From the NCBI GenBank assembly GCA_945829235.1, contig CALZUA010000005.1, forward strand, positions 62,001 through 126,000: a stretch of DNA of 64,000 nucleotides, in the 5' to 3' direction. Both the position numbers and the translations under genes were made by a program. This stretch comes from an uncultured Clostridia bacterium. GTDB taxonomy: Bacteria > Bacillota > Clostridia > Oscillospirales > Ruminococcaceae. Positions 52,912-61,791 of this stretch are shown piece after piece (position 1 is the stretch's first letter; each line of letters starts with the position of its first letter). The notes below the pieces were generated by a model that did not search any database, had not been told where the DNA came from, and saw only the letters and a list, made by a program, of their open reading frames with translations.

Positions 52912-54349
52912 GCCGTTGATGAACATCAAATCAAAGAAAATCACCAAGCTCGGCAGGCACTCGATAGCCACGCGCTGGATGGTGAACACGCTTTTGGTTG
53001 TGGCGATTTTGCTGATTGTGGCGAATGTCTGCGTGTATTATTTCACGCGGCAGTATTACTACGGTTCGGCGGAAAGCTATGTTGTTTCCGAGGCAAACGC
53101 CGCGCAGATGGTTTTGACGAGGCTGTACGAGGATATGGCGGTCAACTATTCTTCAGAAGTGCGCGAGATGATTGTCAACTTCGACAAAAAAGACCGTATG
53201 GAGCTTATGTCGATAAACAAAAACGGTCAGGTTTCGCTCTCGTCAAGCGGCTTTTCGCCCGACACAACCTACTATATGCCCGATTACGAGGCGGCGCTTG
53301 AGAGCGAGGATAAAACGGGCGTTTTTCTTGGGTTTAACAACGGAGAGAACATTCTCGCGGTAACGAAAATCATCGAAAAGCCGAGCAGTAACTATCGTGC
53401 GTTGCGGTTTGTGACATCGCTTTCGCTGATTGACGCGCAGTTGGCGGGAATTATGTTCGTGTGCGTTATGATAAGCGTGTTTGTAATTCTCGTTGTTGTT
53501 ATGACGGGACTTTACTTCGTGAAATCGATTTGCGTGCCGCTGGTTCAGATAAGCGCAACCGCGAAAAAGCTCGCAACGGGCGATTTTTCCGAGCGTATTC
53601 CCGTAAAAACAAACGATGAAATCGGTCAACTTTCCACCGCGTTCAACGATATGGCAAACGAGCTGGAGAACTCCGAGCAGATTAAAAACGACTTTATTTC
53701 AAGCGTTTCGCACGAGCTGAGGACGCCGCTCACGGCAATCAAGGGCTGGGCGGAAACGCTTCAAAGCGGTTACGAGCCGGAAACTTTTAATAAGGGAATG
53801 AAAGTTATCAGCGGAGAAACAAACCGACTCGAGCAGATGGTTGAGGAGCTGCTGGACTTTTCGAGGATACAGAGCGGGCGGTTTACGTTGCAGATGCAGA
53901 CGATTGACGTTATCGCAGAGCTTGAGGACGCGCTTTTGCTGTACATCGACCGCGCGAAAAAGGAAAACATCACGCTCACCTACAACGAGCCGCAGTTTAT
54001 GTGCGCGGTTGTGGGCGACAAGAGCCGCTTGAGGCAGGTTTTCATCAATGTTATCGACAACGCATTCAAGTACACGGAAGCAGGAAATATTGACGTTTTG
54101 GCGGAGAAGAACGACAGCTCCGTGGTGATATCGGTTGCGGACACGGGCTGCGGAATTGCTCCCGAGGACTTGCCGAAGGTTAAGCAAAAGTTCTACAAGG
54201 CAAACCGCACAAAACGCGGTTCCGGGATAGGTCTTGCGGTTGCCGATGAAATTATCGGAATGCACGGCGGAATGTTGGAGATAGAAAGCACGCTTGGCGT
54301 TGGGACAACGGTTACGATTGTACTGCCGCTGGCGGTTAAGGAAGAGTAA
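52904..54349 (+). CDS. Sensor histidine kinase
   Basis: 481 residues: two membrane segments (about 28-48 and 180-206) bracketing a 130-residue extracellular sensor, a HAMP domain (about 207-260), the HisKA motif SVSHELRTPLTAIKGW with His270, and HATPase motifs NVIDNAFKY, VADTGCGIAPED, and GSGIGLAVADEI. ATG at 52904 lies inside the regulator end, a common coupling. Likely signals envelope conditions together with the upstream lipoprotein and membrane protein. Confidence 0.94.
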   Translation: MNKPLMNIKSKKITKLGRHSIATRWMVNTLLVVAILLIVANVCVYYFTRQYYYGSAESYVVSEANAAQMVLTRLYEDMAVNYSSEVREMIVNFDKKDRMELMSINKNGQVSLSSSGFSPDTTYYMPDYEAALESEDKTGVFLGFNNGENILAVTKIIEKPSSNYRALRFVTSLSLIDAQLAGIMFVCVMISVFVILVVVMTGLYFVKSICVPLVQISATAKKLATGDFSERIPVKTNDEIGQLSTAFNDMANELENSEQIKNDFISSVSHELRTPLTAIKGWAETLQSGYEPETFNKGMKVISGETNRLEQMVEELLDFSRIQSGRFTLQMQTIDVIAELEDALLLYIDRAKKENITLTYNEPQFMCAVVGDKSRLRQVFINVIDNAFKYTEAGNIDVLAEKNDSSVVISVADTGCGIAPEDLPKVKQKFYKANRTKRGSGIGLAVADEIIGMHGGMLEIESTLGVGTTVTIVLPLAVKEE

Positions 54350-54350
54350 A

Positions 54351-55340
54351 ATGAGCAAAAAAACAAAATGTTGCGAAAAAAAGACAAAGGTTGGCGGACA
54401 GGCACTGATTGAAGGGATAATGATGAAAGGCGTTTCTGTGGGAGCGATGGCTGTCCGCAAAAAGGACGGCTCGATTTACACGGAGCAGTGGGAGTTGCCC
54501 GAGAAAAAATGGTACAACAAAGCGCTTTTCGTGCGCGGCTGCGTGAATTTTGTGCAACAGCTCCGCGAGGGTATGACTTGTATGAACAAATCCTCGGAAA
54601 TCAGCGGCGCTTTTGACGATGAAAGCGAGCAGACAAAGTTCGACAAGTGGCTTGAAAAGCACTTCGGTGAAAAGGGCTTTGAGGTGATTTCGGGGATTTT
54701 CGGATTTTTGGTGATTGTGGCAATGCTCGCGATTTTTCTGTTTGTGCCGTCGTATTTGTTCAAGTTAATCGAGAGCGCGGTCGGCGAGGGGACGGACATT
54801 TCGATGTGGAAATCAGCGTTTGAGGGTGTGCTGAAGCTGATTTTGTTTGTGATTTATATGGCGATTGTGGCGCAGATGAAAAGCATTCGCCGCACCTACG
54901 AGTATCACGGCGCGGAGCACAAAACGATTGCGTGCTATGAGGCGGGAAAAGAGCTTACGGTCGAGAACATCAAGCCGATGCGCCGCTTTCACCCGCGTTG
55001 CGGAACGAGTTTTATCATCATCACGCTTTTGGTGAGCATTCTCGTGTACTCGCTTGTGCCGCTTGAACCCGCGCAGTGGCTGGGTATCGAGAACAAGGTG
55101 CTGGCAACGTTGCTGAGAATTTTGGTAAAGCTACCGCTTTTGCCGGTTGTCGTGGGAATTTCTTATGAAATAATCAGGCTTGCGGGGCGTTACACAAACA
55201 TTCTCACGAAAATAATTTCAGCGCCGGGACTTTGGATGCAGCGCCTTACCACAAAAGAGCCCGACGACAAGCAGATTGAAATCGCGATTGCGGCGGTTCT
55301 GCCTTGCCTGCCGAAAGACGGCGAGGACGACAACTGGTGA
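54351..55340 (+). CDS. DUF1385 membrane protein, YqhQ type
   Basis: 329 residues: KVGGQALIEGIMMKG at the N-terminus, a membrane pair near 115-145, a segment near 160-182, HGAEHKTIACYEAG near 190, RFHPRCGTSFI near 215, and C-terminal hydrophobic stretches. These are the DUF1385/YqhQ hallmarks; the His and Cys-rich core suggests metal binding, but the function is unknown. Starts one base after the kinase stop and overlaps prmC by one base, as in many Firmicutes where yqhQ and prmC are neighbours. Confidence 0.88.
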   Translation: MSKKTKCCEKKTKVGGQALIEGIMMKGVSVGAMAVRKKDGSIYTEQWELPEKKWYNKALFVRGCVNFVQQLREGMTCMNKSSEISGAFDDESEQTKFDKWLEKHFGEKGFEVISGIFGFLVIVAMLAIFLFVPSYLFKLIESAVGEGTDISMWKSAFEGVLKLILFVIYMAIVAQMKSIRRTYEYHGAEHKTIACYEAGKELTVENIKPMRRFHPRCGTSFIIITLLVSILVYSLVPLEPAQWLGIENKVLATLLRILVKLPLLPVVVGISYEIIRLAGRYTNILTKIISAPGLWMQRLTTKEPDDKQIEIAIAAVLPCLPKDGEDDNW

Positions 55341-56182
55341 TGGAAATCAGGGATTTGTTGAGGGAAACGCTTTGCGCGCTTGCGGATAACGGTGTGGAAA
55401 ACGCGGGCTTTGAGGCGCGGCAAATTCTCGAAAAAGCGGGAATTTCACCGATGAAAATTCTTGCCGAGCCGTGTGAAAAAATCTCTCCCGAAATTTGTGC
55501 AAGTGTTCACGAAATGACGGAAAAACGCGTTTCGGGGTATCCGTTGCAATACATTCTCGGCGAGTGGGAGTTTTACGGGCTGACGTTTGAGGTCGGCGAG
55601 GGAGTTTTAATTCCGCGTCAGGACACGGAAACTTTGGTGGAAATCGCGGCGGATTTTCTGCAAACGTTGCCCAAAAACGAGCGCAAAACGCTGGATTTAT
55701 GCGCGGGGAGCGGTTGCATCGGAATAACGCTTGCCAAGCTTTTCGGTGCGGAAGCAACGCTTGTCGAGAAGTCACAAGAGGCATTTGCGTATCTTGAAAA
55801 GAATATCGCGCTGAATGATGTGAAAGCGCAGTGTAATGCGGTTCTCGGGGACTGCTTTGACGAGAAAAAAATCGGCGGCGAGTACAATTTAATTCTCTCG
55901 AACCCGCCGTATCTTACCGAAAAAGATATGGAAAATCTGCAAAAAGAGGTAACGTTTGAGCCAAAAACGGCTTTGTATGGCGGCGCGGACGGCTTGGATT
56001 TTTACCGCGCGCTTCTTGCAAAATACCCGAAAATGCTGAAGGAAAACGGGCTTTTTGCGGTTGAAATTGGAATGGGCGAGGAGAAAGCGGTTGCCGAGCT
56101 GTTTCGCGAAAACGGTCTTGAACCGCAGTTTAGCGAGGATTATCGAGGTATAATCCGCGTGGTTTACGGTGTTAAATATTGA
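55340..56182 (+). CDS. prmC: Peptide chain release factor glutamine methyltransferase
   Basis: 280 residues: N-terminal helical domain (about 1-75), SAM motif [15 protein letters not shown] near 118, and the substrate motif [11 protein letters not shown] near 190, all typical of PrmC/HemK. It methylates the GGQ glutamine of RF1 and RF2. ATG at 55340 overlaps the yqhQ stop; a longer frame from 55304 only extends into yqhQ. prfA is not in the window. Confidence 0.94.
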   Translation: MEIRDLLRETLCALADNGVENAGFEARQILEKAGISPMKILAEPCEKISPEICASVHEMTEKRVSGYPLQYILGEWEFYGLTFEVGEGVLIPRQDTETLVEIAADFLQTLPKNERKTLDLCAGSGCIGITLAKLFGAEATLVEKSQEAFAYLEKNIALNDVKAQCNAVLGDCFDEKKIGGEYNLILSNPPYLTEKDMENLQKEVTFEPKTALYGGADGLDFYRALLAKYPKMLKENGLFAVEIGMGEEKAVAELFRENGLEPQFSEDYRGIIRVVYGVKY

Positions 56183-56204
56183 AAAAAATACGGAGGGCAA
56201 AAAA

Positions 56205-57353
56205 ATGGCAATGGAAAAGAAAAAGGCTGCGGGAAAAACGGCTGAAAAAGTGGAAAAAACTGTTGATGCTGCCGACAAAAAGCGCGCGATTGAGCTTGCA
56301 ATGGCGCAGATTGACAAGCAGTTCGGCGAGGGCACGATTATGTTTATGGGCGAGAACAAGCACATGGACATCGAGCATATCTCGACAGGCTCGCTGATGC
56401 TGGATTTGGCGCTCGGAATAGGCGGACTGCCGAAGGGCAGAATTATCGAGGTTTACGGCGCGGAGTCGTCGGGTAAGACAACGCTCTGTCTGCACGCTGT
56501 TGCCGAGGCGCAGAAAGCGGGCGGAATGGCGGCGTTCATCGATGTTGAGCACGCGCTCGACCCTGTTTATGCGAAGTCACTGGGCGTTGACGTGGACAAT
56601 CTGCTGGTTTCGCAACCCGATACGGGTGAACAGGCGCTCGAAATCATCGAAACGCTTGTTCGTTCGGGAGCAATCGATATCGTTGTTCTCGACTCGGTTG
56701 CGGCAATGGCGACAAAGGCGGAAATTGACGGCGATATGGGCGACGCGCACGTCGGCGTACAGGCGCGTTTGATGTCACAGGCGATGAGAAAGCTCACCGC
56801 GATTATAGGCAAAACCAACTGCGTGGCAATTTTCATCAACCAAATCCGCGAGAAAATCGGCGTCCTTTACGGCAACCCCGAAACTACACCCGGCGGTCGT
56901 GCGCTTAAATTCTACTCGTCCGTGAGAATTGACGTGAGAAAAGGCGAGCCGCTCAAAAACGGTTCGGAAATTATCGGAAACCGTGTTAAGTGCAAGGTCG
57001 TGAAAAACAAGGTTGCGCCGCCCTTCAAGACCGCGGAATTTGATATGATTTTCGGCGAGGGAATTTCCAAAATCGGTGAGATTATCGACTGCGCGGTTGA
57101 GTTTAACATAATCAAAAAGAGCGGTTCGTGGTTCTCGTATGACGATGTGAAAATCGGTCAGGGCAAGGACAAGGTCAAGGATTTCCTGAAAGAGAACACC
57201 CAAATTTGCGAAGAAATCGAGAAAAAGGTTCGCGATGAATTTGCAAAGCGCGCAAGTAACGGAGAGGAAATTCTTCCCACAGAGGAGGAGAAAAAGCCCG
57301 AGGAAAAGGCGGAGGACGATTTTTCCGAGTTTGACACAGACGGCGCTGAATAA
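56205..57353 (+). CDS. recA: Recombinase RecA
   Basis: 382 residues: Walker [10 protein letters not shown] near 87, [17 protein letters not shown] Walker B, loop L1 [25 protein letters not shown] with GNPETTPGG (L2), and an acidic C-terminus. DNA strand exchange and SOS co-protease. GGAGGG precedes the ATG at 56205. Followed by recX with a one-base overlap, the classic pair. No LexA-type box was seen in the short gap upstream of recA. Confidence 0.97.
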   Translation: MAMEKKKAAGKTAEKVEKTVDAADKKRAIELAMAQIDKQFGEGTIMFMGENKHMDIEHISTGSLMLDLALGIGGLPKGRIIEVYGAESSGKTTLCLHAVAEAQKAGGMAAFIDVEHALDPVYAKSLGVDVDNLLVSQPDTGEQALEIIETLVRSGAIDIVVLDSVAAMATKAEIDGDMGDAHVGVQARLMSQAMRKLTAIIGKTNCVAIFINQIREKIGVLYGNPETTPGGRALKFYSSVRIDVRKGEPLKNGSEIIGNRVKCKVVKNKVAPPFKTAEFDMIFGEGISKIGEIIDCAVEFNIIKKSGSWFSYDDVKIGQGKDKVKDFLKENTQICEEIEKKVRDEFAKRASNGEEILPTEEEKKPEEKAEDDFSEFDTDGAE

Positions 57354-57991
57354 TGAAAATCACGTCTTTAGCGGAGTATAAGGGCGACACTTGGGAGATT
57401 GTTCTCGATAACGGGAAAAAAATCTTCGTGAACGAGCTTGTGGTGAGTGATTGCCGGCTTTTCGAGGGCAAGGAGATTAGCGCGGCGGATTTGTCCGCGA
57501 TAACTTCCGCCGACCTTGTGAGAAAAGCGAAAAAACGTGCGCTGTACCTGCTTGGCGAGCGGGCTTATTGCAGGGGAGAGCTGTTCTCAAAGCTTGAGAA
57601 AACGTACAACGCGGAGATTGCCGAGGAAGCGGTTTCGTATGTTGAGGAACTCGGTTACATCGATGACGAGGATTACGCGGAAAAGCTCGCGGAGTACCTG
57701 ATAAAGCACAAAAAGCACGGAGTTTACCGAGCAAAACAGGAGATGCTTCACAAGGGGCTACCGCGCGAGCTTTGTGAAAACGCACTTGCGGAGTACACCG
57801 AGGAAGAGCTGGACGAGGAATTGACCGAGCTTATCGGGAAAAAATATATTGATAAAATAGCGGATTTTGACGGTCGTCGAAGAACTGTCGCGGCGCTTGT
57901 GCGAAGGGGATATGATTTCACTTCGGTGAAGCGTTGCATAGCAAAATGCTTGGATAATTTCGACGATGAGGAGTTTTACGAAAATGAGTGA
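57353..57991 (+). CDS. recX: Regulatory protein RecX
   Basis: 212 residues of helical repeats: KAKKRALYLLGERAYCRGELFSKL (about 58-81), VSYVEELGYIDDEDYAEKLAE and a C-terminal RRTVAALVRRGYDFTSVKRCI. RecX binds RecA filaments and limits them. ATG overlaps the recA stop, and the end overlaps rimO by 8 bp. Confidence 0.92.
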   Translation: MKITSLAEYKGDTWEIVLDNGKKIFVNELVVSDCRLFEGKEISAADLSAITSADLVRKAKKRALYLLGERAYCRGELFSKLEKTYNAEIAEEAVSYVEELGYIDDEDYAEKLAEYLIKHKKHGVYRAKQEMLHKGLPRELCENALAEYTEEELDEELTELIGKKYIDKIADFDGRRRTVAALVRRGYDFTSVKRCIAKCLDNFDDEEFYENE

Positions 57992-59321
57992 GAAAAAACT
58001 AACAAAGGTTGCGATGGTTTCGCTTGGTTGTGCGAAAAATCAGGTTGACGCGGAGATGATGATGGCGCGGCTTGCGGACGCGGGCTATGCTTTTGTCGAG
58101 GAACCGGGCGTTTCGGATATCGTTTTGCTCAACACCTGCGGCTTTATCACGGCGGCAAAGGAAGAAGCAATCGAGTGGCTGAACGAGCTGATTGAGCTGA
58201 AAAAAGAGGGCACAATAAAGCATATCTGCGTGACGGGTTGCCTTTCCGAGCGTTATCGCGGGGAATTTGCGGAGCTTTATCCTGAGGTTGACGCGGTTGT
58301 GGGAATTTCGGAGTATGAGCGGATTGCCGAGGTTTTCGAGAAAATGCAAAAGGGCGATAAAGTCCTGACATTCGGCGACAAGGAAAAGCACACTATGGAG
58401 GGTAAGCGGATTTTGTCCACCGCGCCGCACTACGCTTATATGCGTATCGCGGACGGTTGCGACAACTGCTGTACCTATTGTGCAATTCCGCAAATCCGCG
58501 GGCATTATCGCTCAAGACCGATGGAGAAAATTGTCGAGGAAGCGCGGCTTCTTGCCGAGGACGGCGTGAAGGAGCTTATTCTGATTGCACAGGACACCAC
58601 GCGCTACGGGCTTGATTTGTACGGAAAGCTGGCTTTGCCCGACCTCCTGAACAAGCTCTGCGAGCTGGATTTCAAGTGGATAAGACTGCTTTACTGCTAC
58701 CCCGAGAGGATTACGGACGAGCTGATTTCGGTTATCAAAAATCAGCCGAAAATCGTGAAATATCTCGACATTCCGATGCAACACTGCGATGGCGCGTTGC
58801 TCAAGCGGATGAACCGCAAGGGTGACGAGAACTCACTGCGCGAGCTTGTGGCAAAGTTGCGGCGCGAGATACCGGGAATTACGCTCAGAACCACGTTTAT
58901 CACGGGTTTTCCGGGCGAAACCGAGGAGCAGTTCAACAAGCTCGGTGAGTTTGCTGAGGAGATGAAGTTCGAGAGAATGGGCTGTTTCGCGTACTCCGAG
59001 GAGGAGGGAACACCCGCTGCCGGTTTCCCCGACCAAGTTGACGAGGAAATCCGTGAGCACCGAAAGGAAATTCTCGAGGAACAGCAGGACACGCGTGTTG
59101 CGGCGATGTACGAGGCAATGACGGGCGAAGAAGTCGAGGTTGTTGTCGAGGGCTATGACAGGTATCTCGAGCATTATTTCGGACGAAGCGCGGCGTTTGC
59201 GCCCGAGATTGACGGAATGATTTATTTCACCGCGAAGGGCAAAAAGGTTGCCGCGGGAGATTTTGTGAACGTCCGCCTGCAACGAGTTGTTGAGAATAAC
59301 CTTATCGGAGAATTAGTATGA
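57984..59321 (+). CDS. rimO: Ribosomal protein S12 methylthiotransferase
   Basis: 445 residues. N-terminal UPF0004 domain with SLGCAKNQVDAEMM and LNTCGFI (first iron-sulfur cluster Cys), the radical SAM motif CDNCCTYC near 157-164, and a C-terminal TRAM domain (about 375-440). Adds a methylthio group to Asp of S12. ATG at 57984 is the family start; the TGA of recX falls inside it. Stop overlaps pgsA by four bases. Confidence 0.94.
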   Translation: MSEKKLTKVAMVSLGCAKNQVDAEMMMARLADAGYAFVEEPGVSDIVLLNTCGFITAAKEEAIEWLNELIELKKEGTIKHICVTGCLSERYRGEFAELYPEVDAVVGISEYERIAEVFEKMQKGDKVLTFGDKEKHTMEGKRILSTAPHYAYMRIADGCDNCCTYCAIPQIRGHYRSRPMEKIVEEARLLAEDGVKELILIAQDTTRYGLDLYGKLALPDLLNKLCELDFKWIRLLYCYPERITDELISVIKNQPKIVKYLDIPMQHCDGALLKRMNRKGDENSLRELVAKLRREIPGITLRTTFITGFPGETEEQFNKLGEFAEEMKFERMGCFAYSEEEGTPAAGFPDQVDEEIREHRKEILEEQQDTRVAAMYEAMTGEEVEVVVEGYDRYLEHYFGRSAAFAPEIDGMIYFTAKGKKVAAGDFVNVRLQRVVENNLIGELV

Positions 59322-59932
59322 ACCTGCCAAATAAGCTTACGGTAATCAGAATTGCGATTGTGCCGTTTTTCGTGTTATTTATGTGTGTTTCGGAGATACC
59401 GCTTCGGTTTGTCTGGGCGCTTTTGCTGTTTATCGCGGCAAGCGTAACGGACTTGCTTGACGGAAAGCTGGCGCGAAAGTACGACCTTGTGACGAATTTC
59501 GGAAAATTCCTTGACCCGCTTGCCGACAAAATTCTGGTTGCGGCGGCATTGGTTTGTTTTGTGGAACAAGGCTGGACGTATTCTTGGGTTGTGATAATTG
59601 TGTTGCTTCGCGAGTTTATGGTATCGGGAATAAGACTTGCCGCGGTTTCAAGCGCTAAAACTGCGGTAATCCCCGCAAGCATCTGGGGTAAAGTCAAGAC
59701 CGTGTTCACGATAATTGCGATAATCGCGATACTTTTGATGCACATTTTGATGTCGTTAAACGTGATGTACGACGCGGGAACATTCTCGGTTTTGTCCACA
59801 GCGGGCGGATTTTTCGGCATTCCCGTGCAGATAATCAGCGATGTTTTGATGTATTTAACGGCGGCGATTACGTTGATTTCGGGCGTGAAGTATCTTTACG
59901 ATTATCGCGAGTACGTTGACCCGAAAAAGTGA
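59318..59932 (+). CDS. pgsA: CDP-diacylglycerol--glycerol-3-phosphate 3-phosphatidyltransferase
   Basis: 204 residues, several membrane segments, and the CDP-alcohol phosphatidyltransferase motif DLLDGKLARKYDLVTNFGKF LDPLAD (about 46-71, D-G-x2-A-R-x8-G-x3-D-x3-D). It makes phosphatidylglycerol phosphate. Overlaps rimO, as often in Firmicutes. AGGAAA region ends lead into the next gene 8 bp away. Confidence 0.94.
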   Translation: MNLPNKLTVIRIAIVPFFVLFMCVSEIPLRFVWALLLFIAASVTDLLDGKLARKYDLVTNFGKFLDPLADKILVAAALVCFVEQGWTYSWVVIIVLLREFMVSGIRLAAVSSAKTAVIPASIWGKVKTVFTIIAIIAILLMHILMSLNVMYDAGTFSVLSTAGGFFGIPVQIISDVLMYLTAAITLISGVKYLYDYREYVDPKK

Positions 59933-59939
59933 GGAAACG

Positions 59940-60824
59940 ATGAGCGACAAAGTTTTAAATCAGGATTTGAGTGAAAAAGCGCCAAATCGCCCGCAGATGC
60001 TGATAGCTCAGCTTCTTTTCCGTGAAAAACCGGAAGCGTGCTCGTTTGAAAAGGCGAAAGCGGCGATGGAGAAGTACTGCGGGGAGCTTGGTGAAATCGG
60101 CGAAAAGCCCGATATTTTGATGTTCCCGGTGCAAAAGTACAAGGTTATGTTCGAGGACAAGCCGCAGGGTGTGCCGGTTCTTGCGTGTTTTATGCAGCCG
60201 ATTGAGTTCAAAATGGAGCTTGACGAGCTGACGCGCTCGCAGTTCTGGGATATGGAAAACGGCGCGGAGTTTGTGGACGAGGTTAAGTACGAGGTTGTGG
60301 TTCACGCGATGCTGTCGGACGCGCTTTCGTACACCGAGCAGGCGGAGCTTTTTATCTCGCAACTTGACGCGGCGGTTGAGATGTACCCGACTTGCGAAGC
60401 GATTTATGTAACCGGCTCGGGAAAACTCACGCCAACCCAAAAATTCCTCTCGGACAGGCAGTGGGACACGGGCGCGCGCTTCCTGAAAGCGGCGGTGAAT
60501 GTGCGGTTTTTCAACATTCAGGGTACGGGAGATATGCTTATCGACAGCCTTGGAATGTACACGCTCGCGCTGCCCGATGTGCAGATGCACTTCCGCAATC
60601 TTGACCCGAACGATGTTGTGAGCTACGTTTACAACATTTTAAGCTATCAGTACGAGAACGATTTCCCGATTGACAACAACGACAGTCTTGACGGAATAGG
60701 CGCGGACGGAAATATCAGCATTGATGTACAATGGCGCGCGCGTTACGAGGACTCGCTTGTTCAACCTTTGCGACCTGTTCTCGATATCAATTGCGGAGAA
60801 TTTGCCGCTGGAACGAGAGAATAA
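59940..60824 (+). CDS. DUF4261 domain-containing protein
   Basis: 294 residues, soluble. RPQMLIAQLLFREKPEAC near residue 17, a middle part with VVVHAMLSDALSYTEQAELF, and CEAIYVTGSGKLTPTQKFL fit the DUF4261 family. VRFFNIQGTGDMLIDSLGMY follows. No catalytic motif is evident; role unknown. ATG at 59940 follows GTGAGG. Probably the last gene of the recA-recX-rimO-pgsA run, ending at two hairpins. Confidence 0.78.
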   Translation: MSDKVLNQDLSEKAPNRPQMLIAQLLFREKPEACSFEKAKAAMEKYCGELGEIGEKPDILMFPVQKYKVMFEDKPQGVPVLACFMQPIEFKMELDELTRSQFWDMENGAEFVDEVKYEVVVHAMLSDALSYTEQAELFISQLDAAVEMYPTCEAIYVTGSGKLTPTQKFLSDRQWDTGARFLKAAVNVRFFNIQGTGDMLIDSLGMYTLALPDVQMHFRNLDPNDVVSYVYNILSYQYENDFPIDNNDSLDGIGADGNISIDVQWRARYEDSLVQPLRPVLDINCGEFAAGTRE

Positions 60825-60826
60825 GA

Positions 60827-60898
60827 AAATCCCGAGTTTTCAGCTCGGGATTTCAGTATGTCAAAAAAATTAAATCCCGAGTTTGTAGCTCGGGATTG
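60827..60898. terminator. Tandem duplicated terminator hairpins
   Basis: Two nearly identical hairpins, AAATCCCGAG/CTCGGGATTT at 60827-60853 and AAATCCCGAG/CTCGGGATT at 60872-60898, 45 bp apart in register. Each has A-rich and T-rich sides and lies between two converging genes, so it can act in both directions. The duplication includes the stems; loops differ (TTTTCAG and TTTGTAG). Confidence 0.82.
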
Positions 60899-60900
60899 TT

Positions 60901-61773
60901 TTATTCGGAAATAATCTTGTACATTTCGGGACGGCGGTCGCGGAAAACGCCCCAGCTCATACGAAAATCGCGGATTTCATCGAGGTCGTATTCACGAAGG
61001 AGAACCGTTTCTTCATCAGCACCCGCGCAGGTTTCGATATTGCCGGTTTCATCGGTGAGGAAGCTGCCGCCGTAGAATTTCAGCTCGCTTTGTTGAAAAG
61101 CGTTGTTTTCATCGGGATTGACCTCTTCGATACCAACGCGATTTGCCGCGATAACGGGAACAAGGTTAGCCGCGGCGTGACCTTGCATACAGCGTTGCCA
61201 GTGACCTTTGCTGTTGCAGTCGAGGATAGGCTCGCTTCCGATAGCGGTGGGGTAGAGGAGCAACTCCGCGCCCATAAGCGCCATAGACCGCGCTGTTTCG
61301 GGGAACCACTGGTCCCAGCAAATCCCAACGCCGATTGTCCCGCAGGACGTGTTCCACACCTTAAAACCGGTGTTTCCGGGGGTGAAATAGAACTTTTCCT
61401 GATAAAAATGGTCATCGGGAATGTGCGTTTTTCGGTAAACGCCGAGCATTTTCCCACAGTCGAGAACCGCGATACTGTTGTACAAAACGTTGACATCGCG
61501 CTCGTAGAAGCTTATCGGGATAACCGCCGAAAGCTCCTCGGAAACCGCCAGAAATCGCTTAACAGCAGGGTTTTCGAGGACGGGCGTGGCGAGGTCGTAG
61601 TAATCGTAGCGCCGTTCCTGACAAAAATATTTCGTTTCAAAAAGCTCGGGCAGGAGGATAATTTTCGCCCCCTCCGCAGCGGCTTTTCGCACAAGTGCTT
61701 CGGCTTTATCGAGAGCCTGTTCGCGGGTTTCGGGAACGCTCATCTGAATTGCCGCAACAGTAACTTTTCTCAT
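60901..61773 (-). CDS. aguB: N-carbamoylputrescine amidase-type nitrilase
   Basis: 290 residues of the nitrilase superfamily with the catalytic Glu (LLPELFETKYFCQ), Lys (YRKTHIPDDHFYQEKFYF) and Cys (GVGICWDQWFPE). The TKYFCQ and DDHFYQEKFYF segments fit N-carbamoylputrescine amidase, last step of the agmatine route to putrescine. The partner agmatine deiminase and an arginine decarboxylase are not in the window. Start ATG at 61773; ends 3 bp from the hairpin pair. Confidence 0.88.
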   Translation of the reverse strand: MRKVTVAAIQMSVPETREQALDKAEALVRKAAAEGAKIILLPELFETKYFCQERRYDYYDLATPVLENPAVKRFLAVSEELSAVIPISFYERDVNVLYNSIAVLDCGKMLGVYRKTHIPDDHFYQEKFYFTPGNTGFKVWNTSCGTIGVGICWDQWFPETARSMALMGAELLLYPTAIGSEPILDCNSKGHWQRCMQGHAAANLVPVIAANRVGIEEVNPDENNAFQQSELKFYGGSFLTDETGNIETCAGADEETVLLREYDLDEIRDFRMSWGVFRDRRPEMYKIISE

Positions 61774-61791
61774 AAAATCACCTTTTCAAAT

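Noticed and set aside
56183-56204. LexA/DinR box upstream of recA
   Set aside because: Only about 20 bp separate prmC and recA and no SOS box pattern is visible there.
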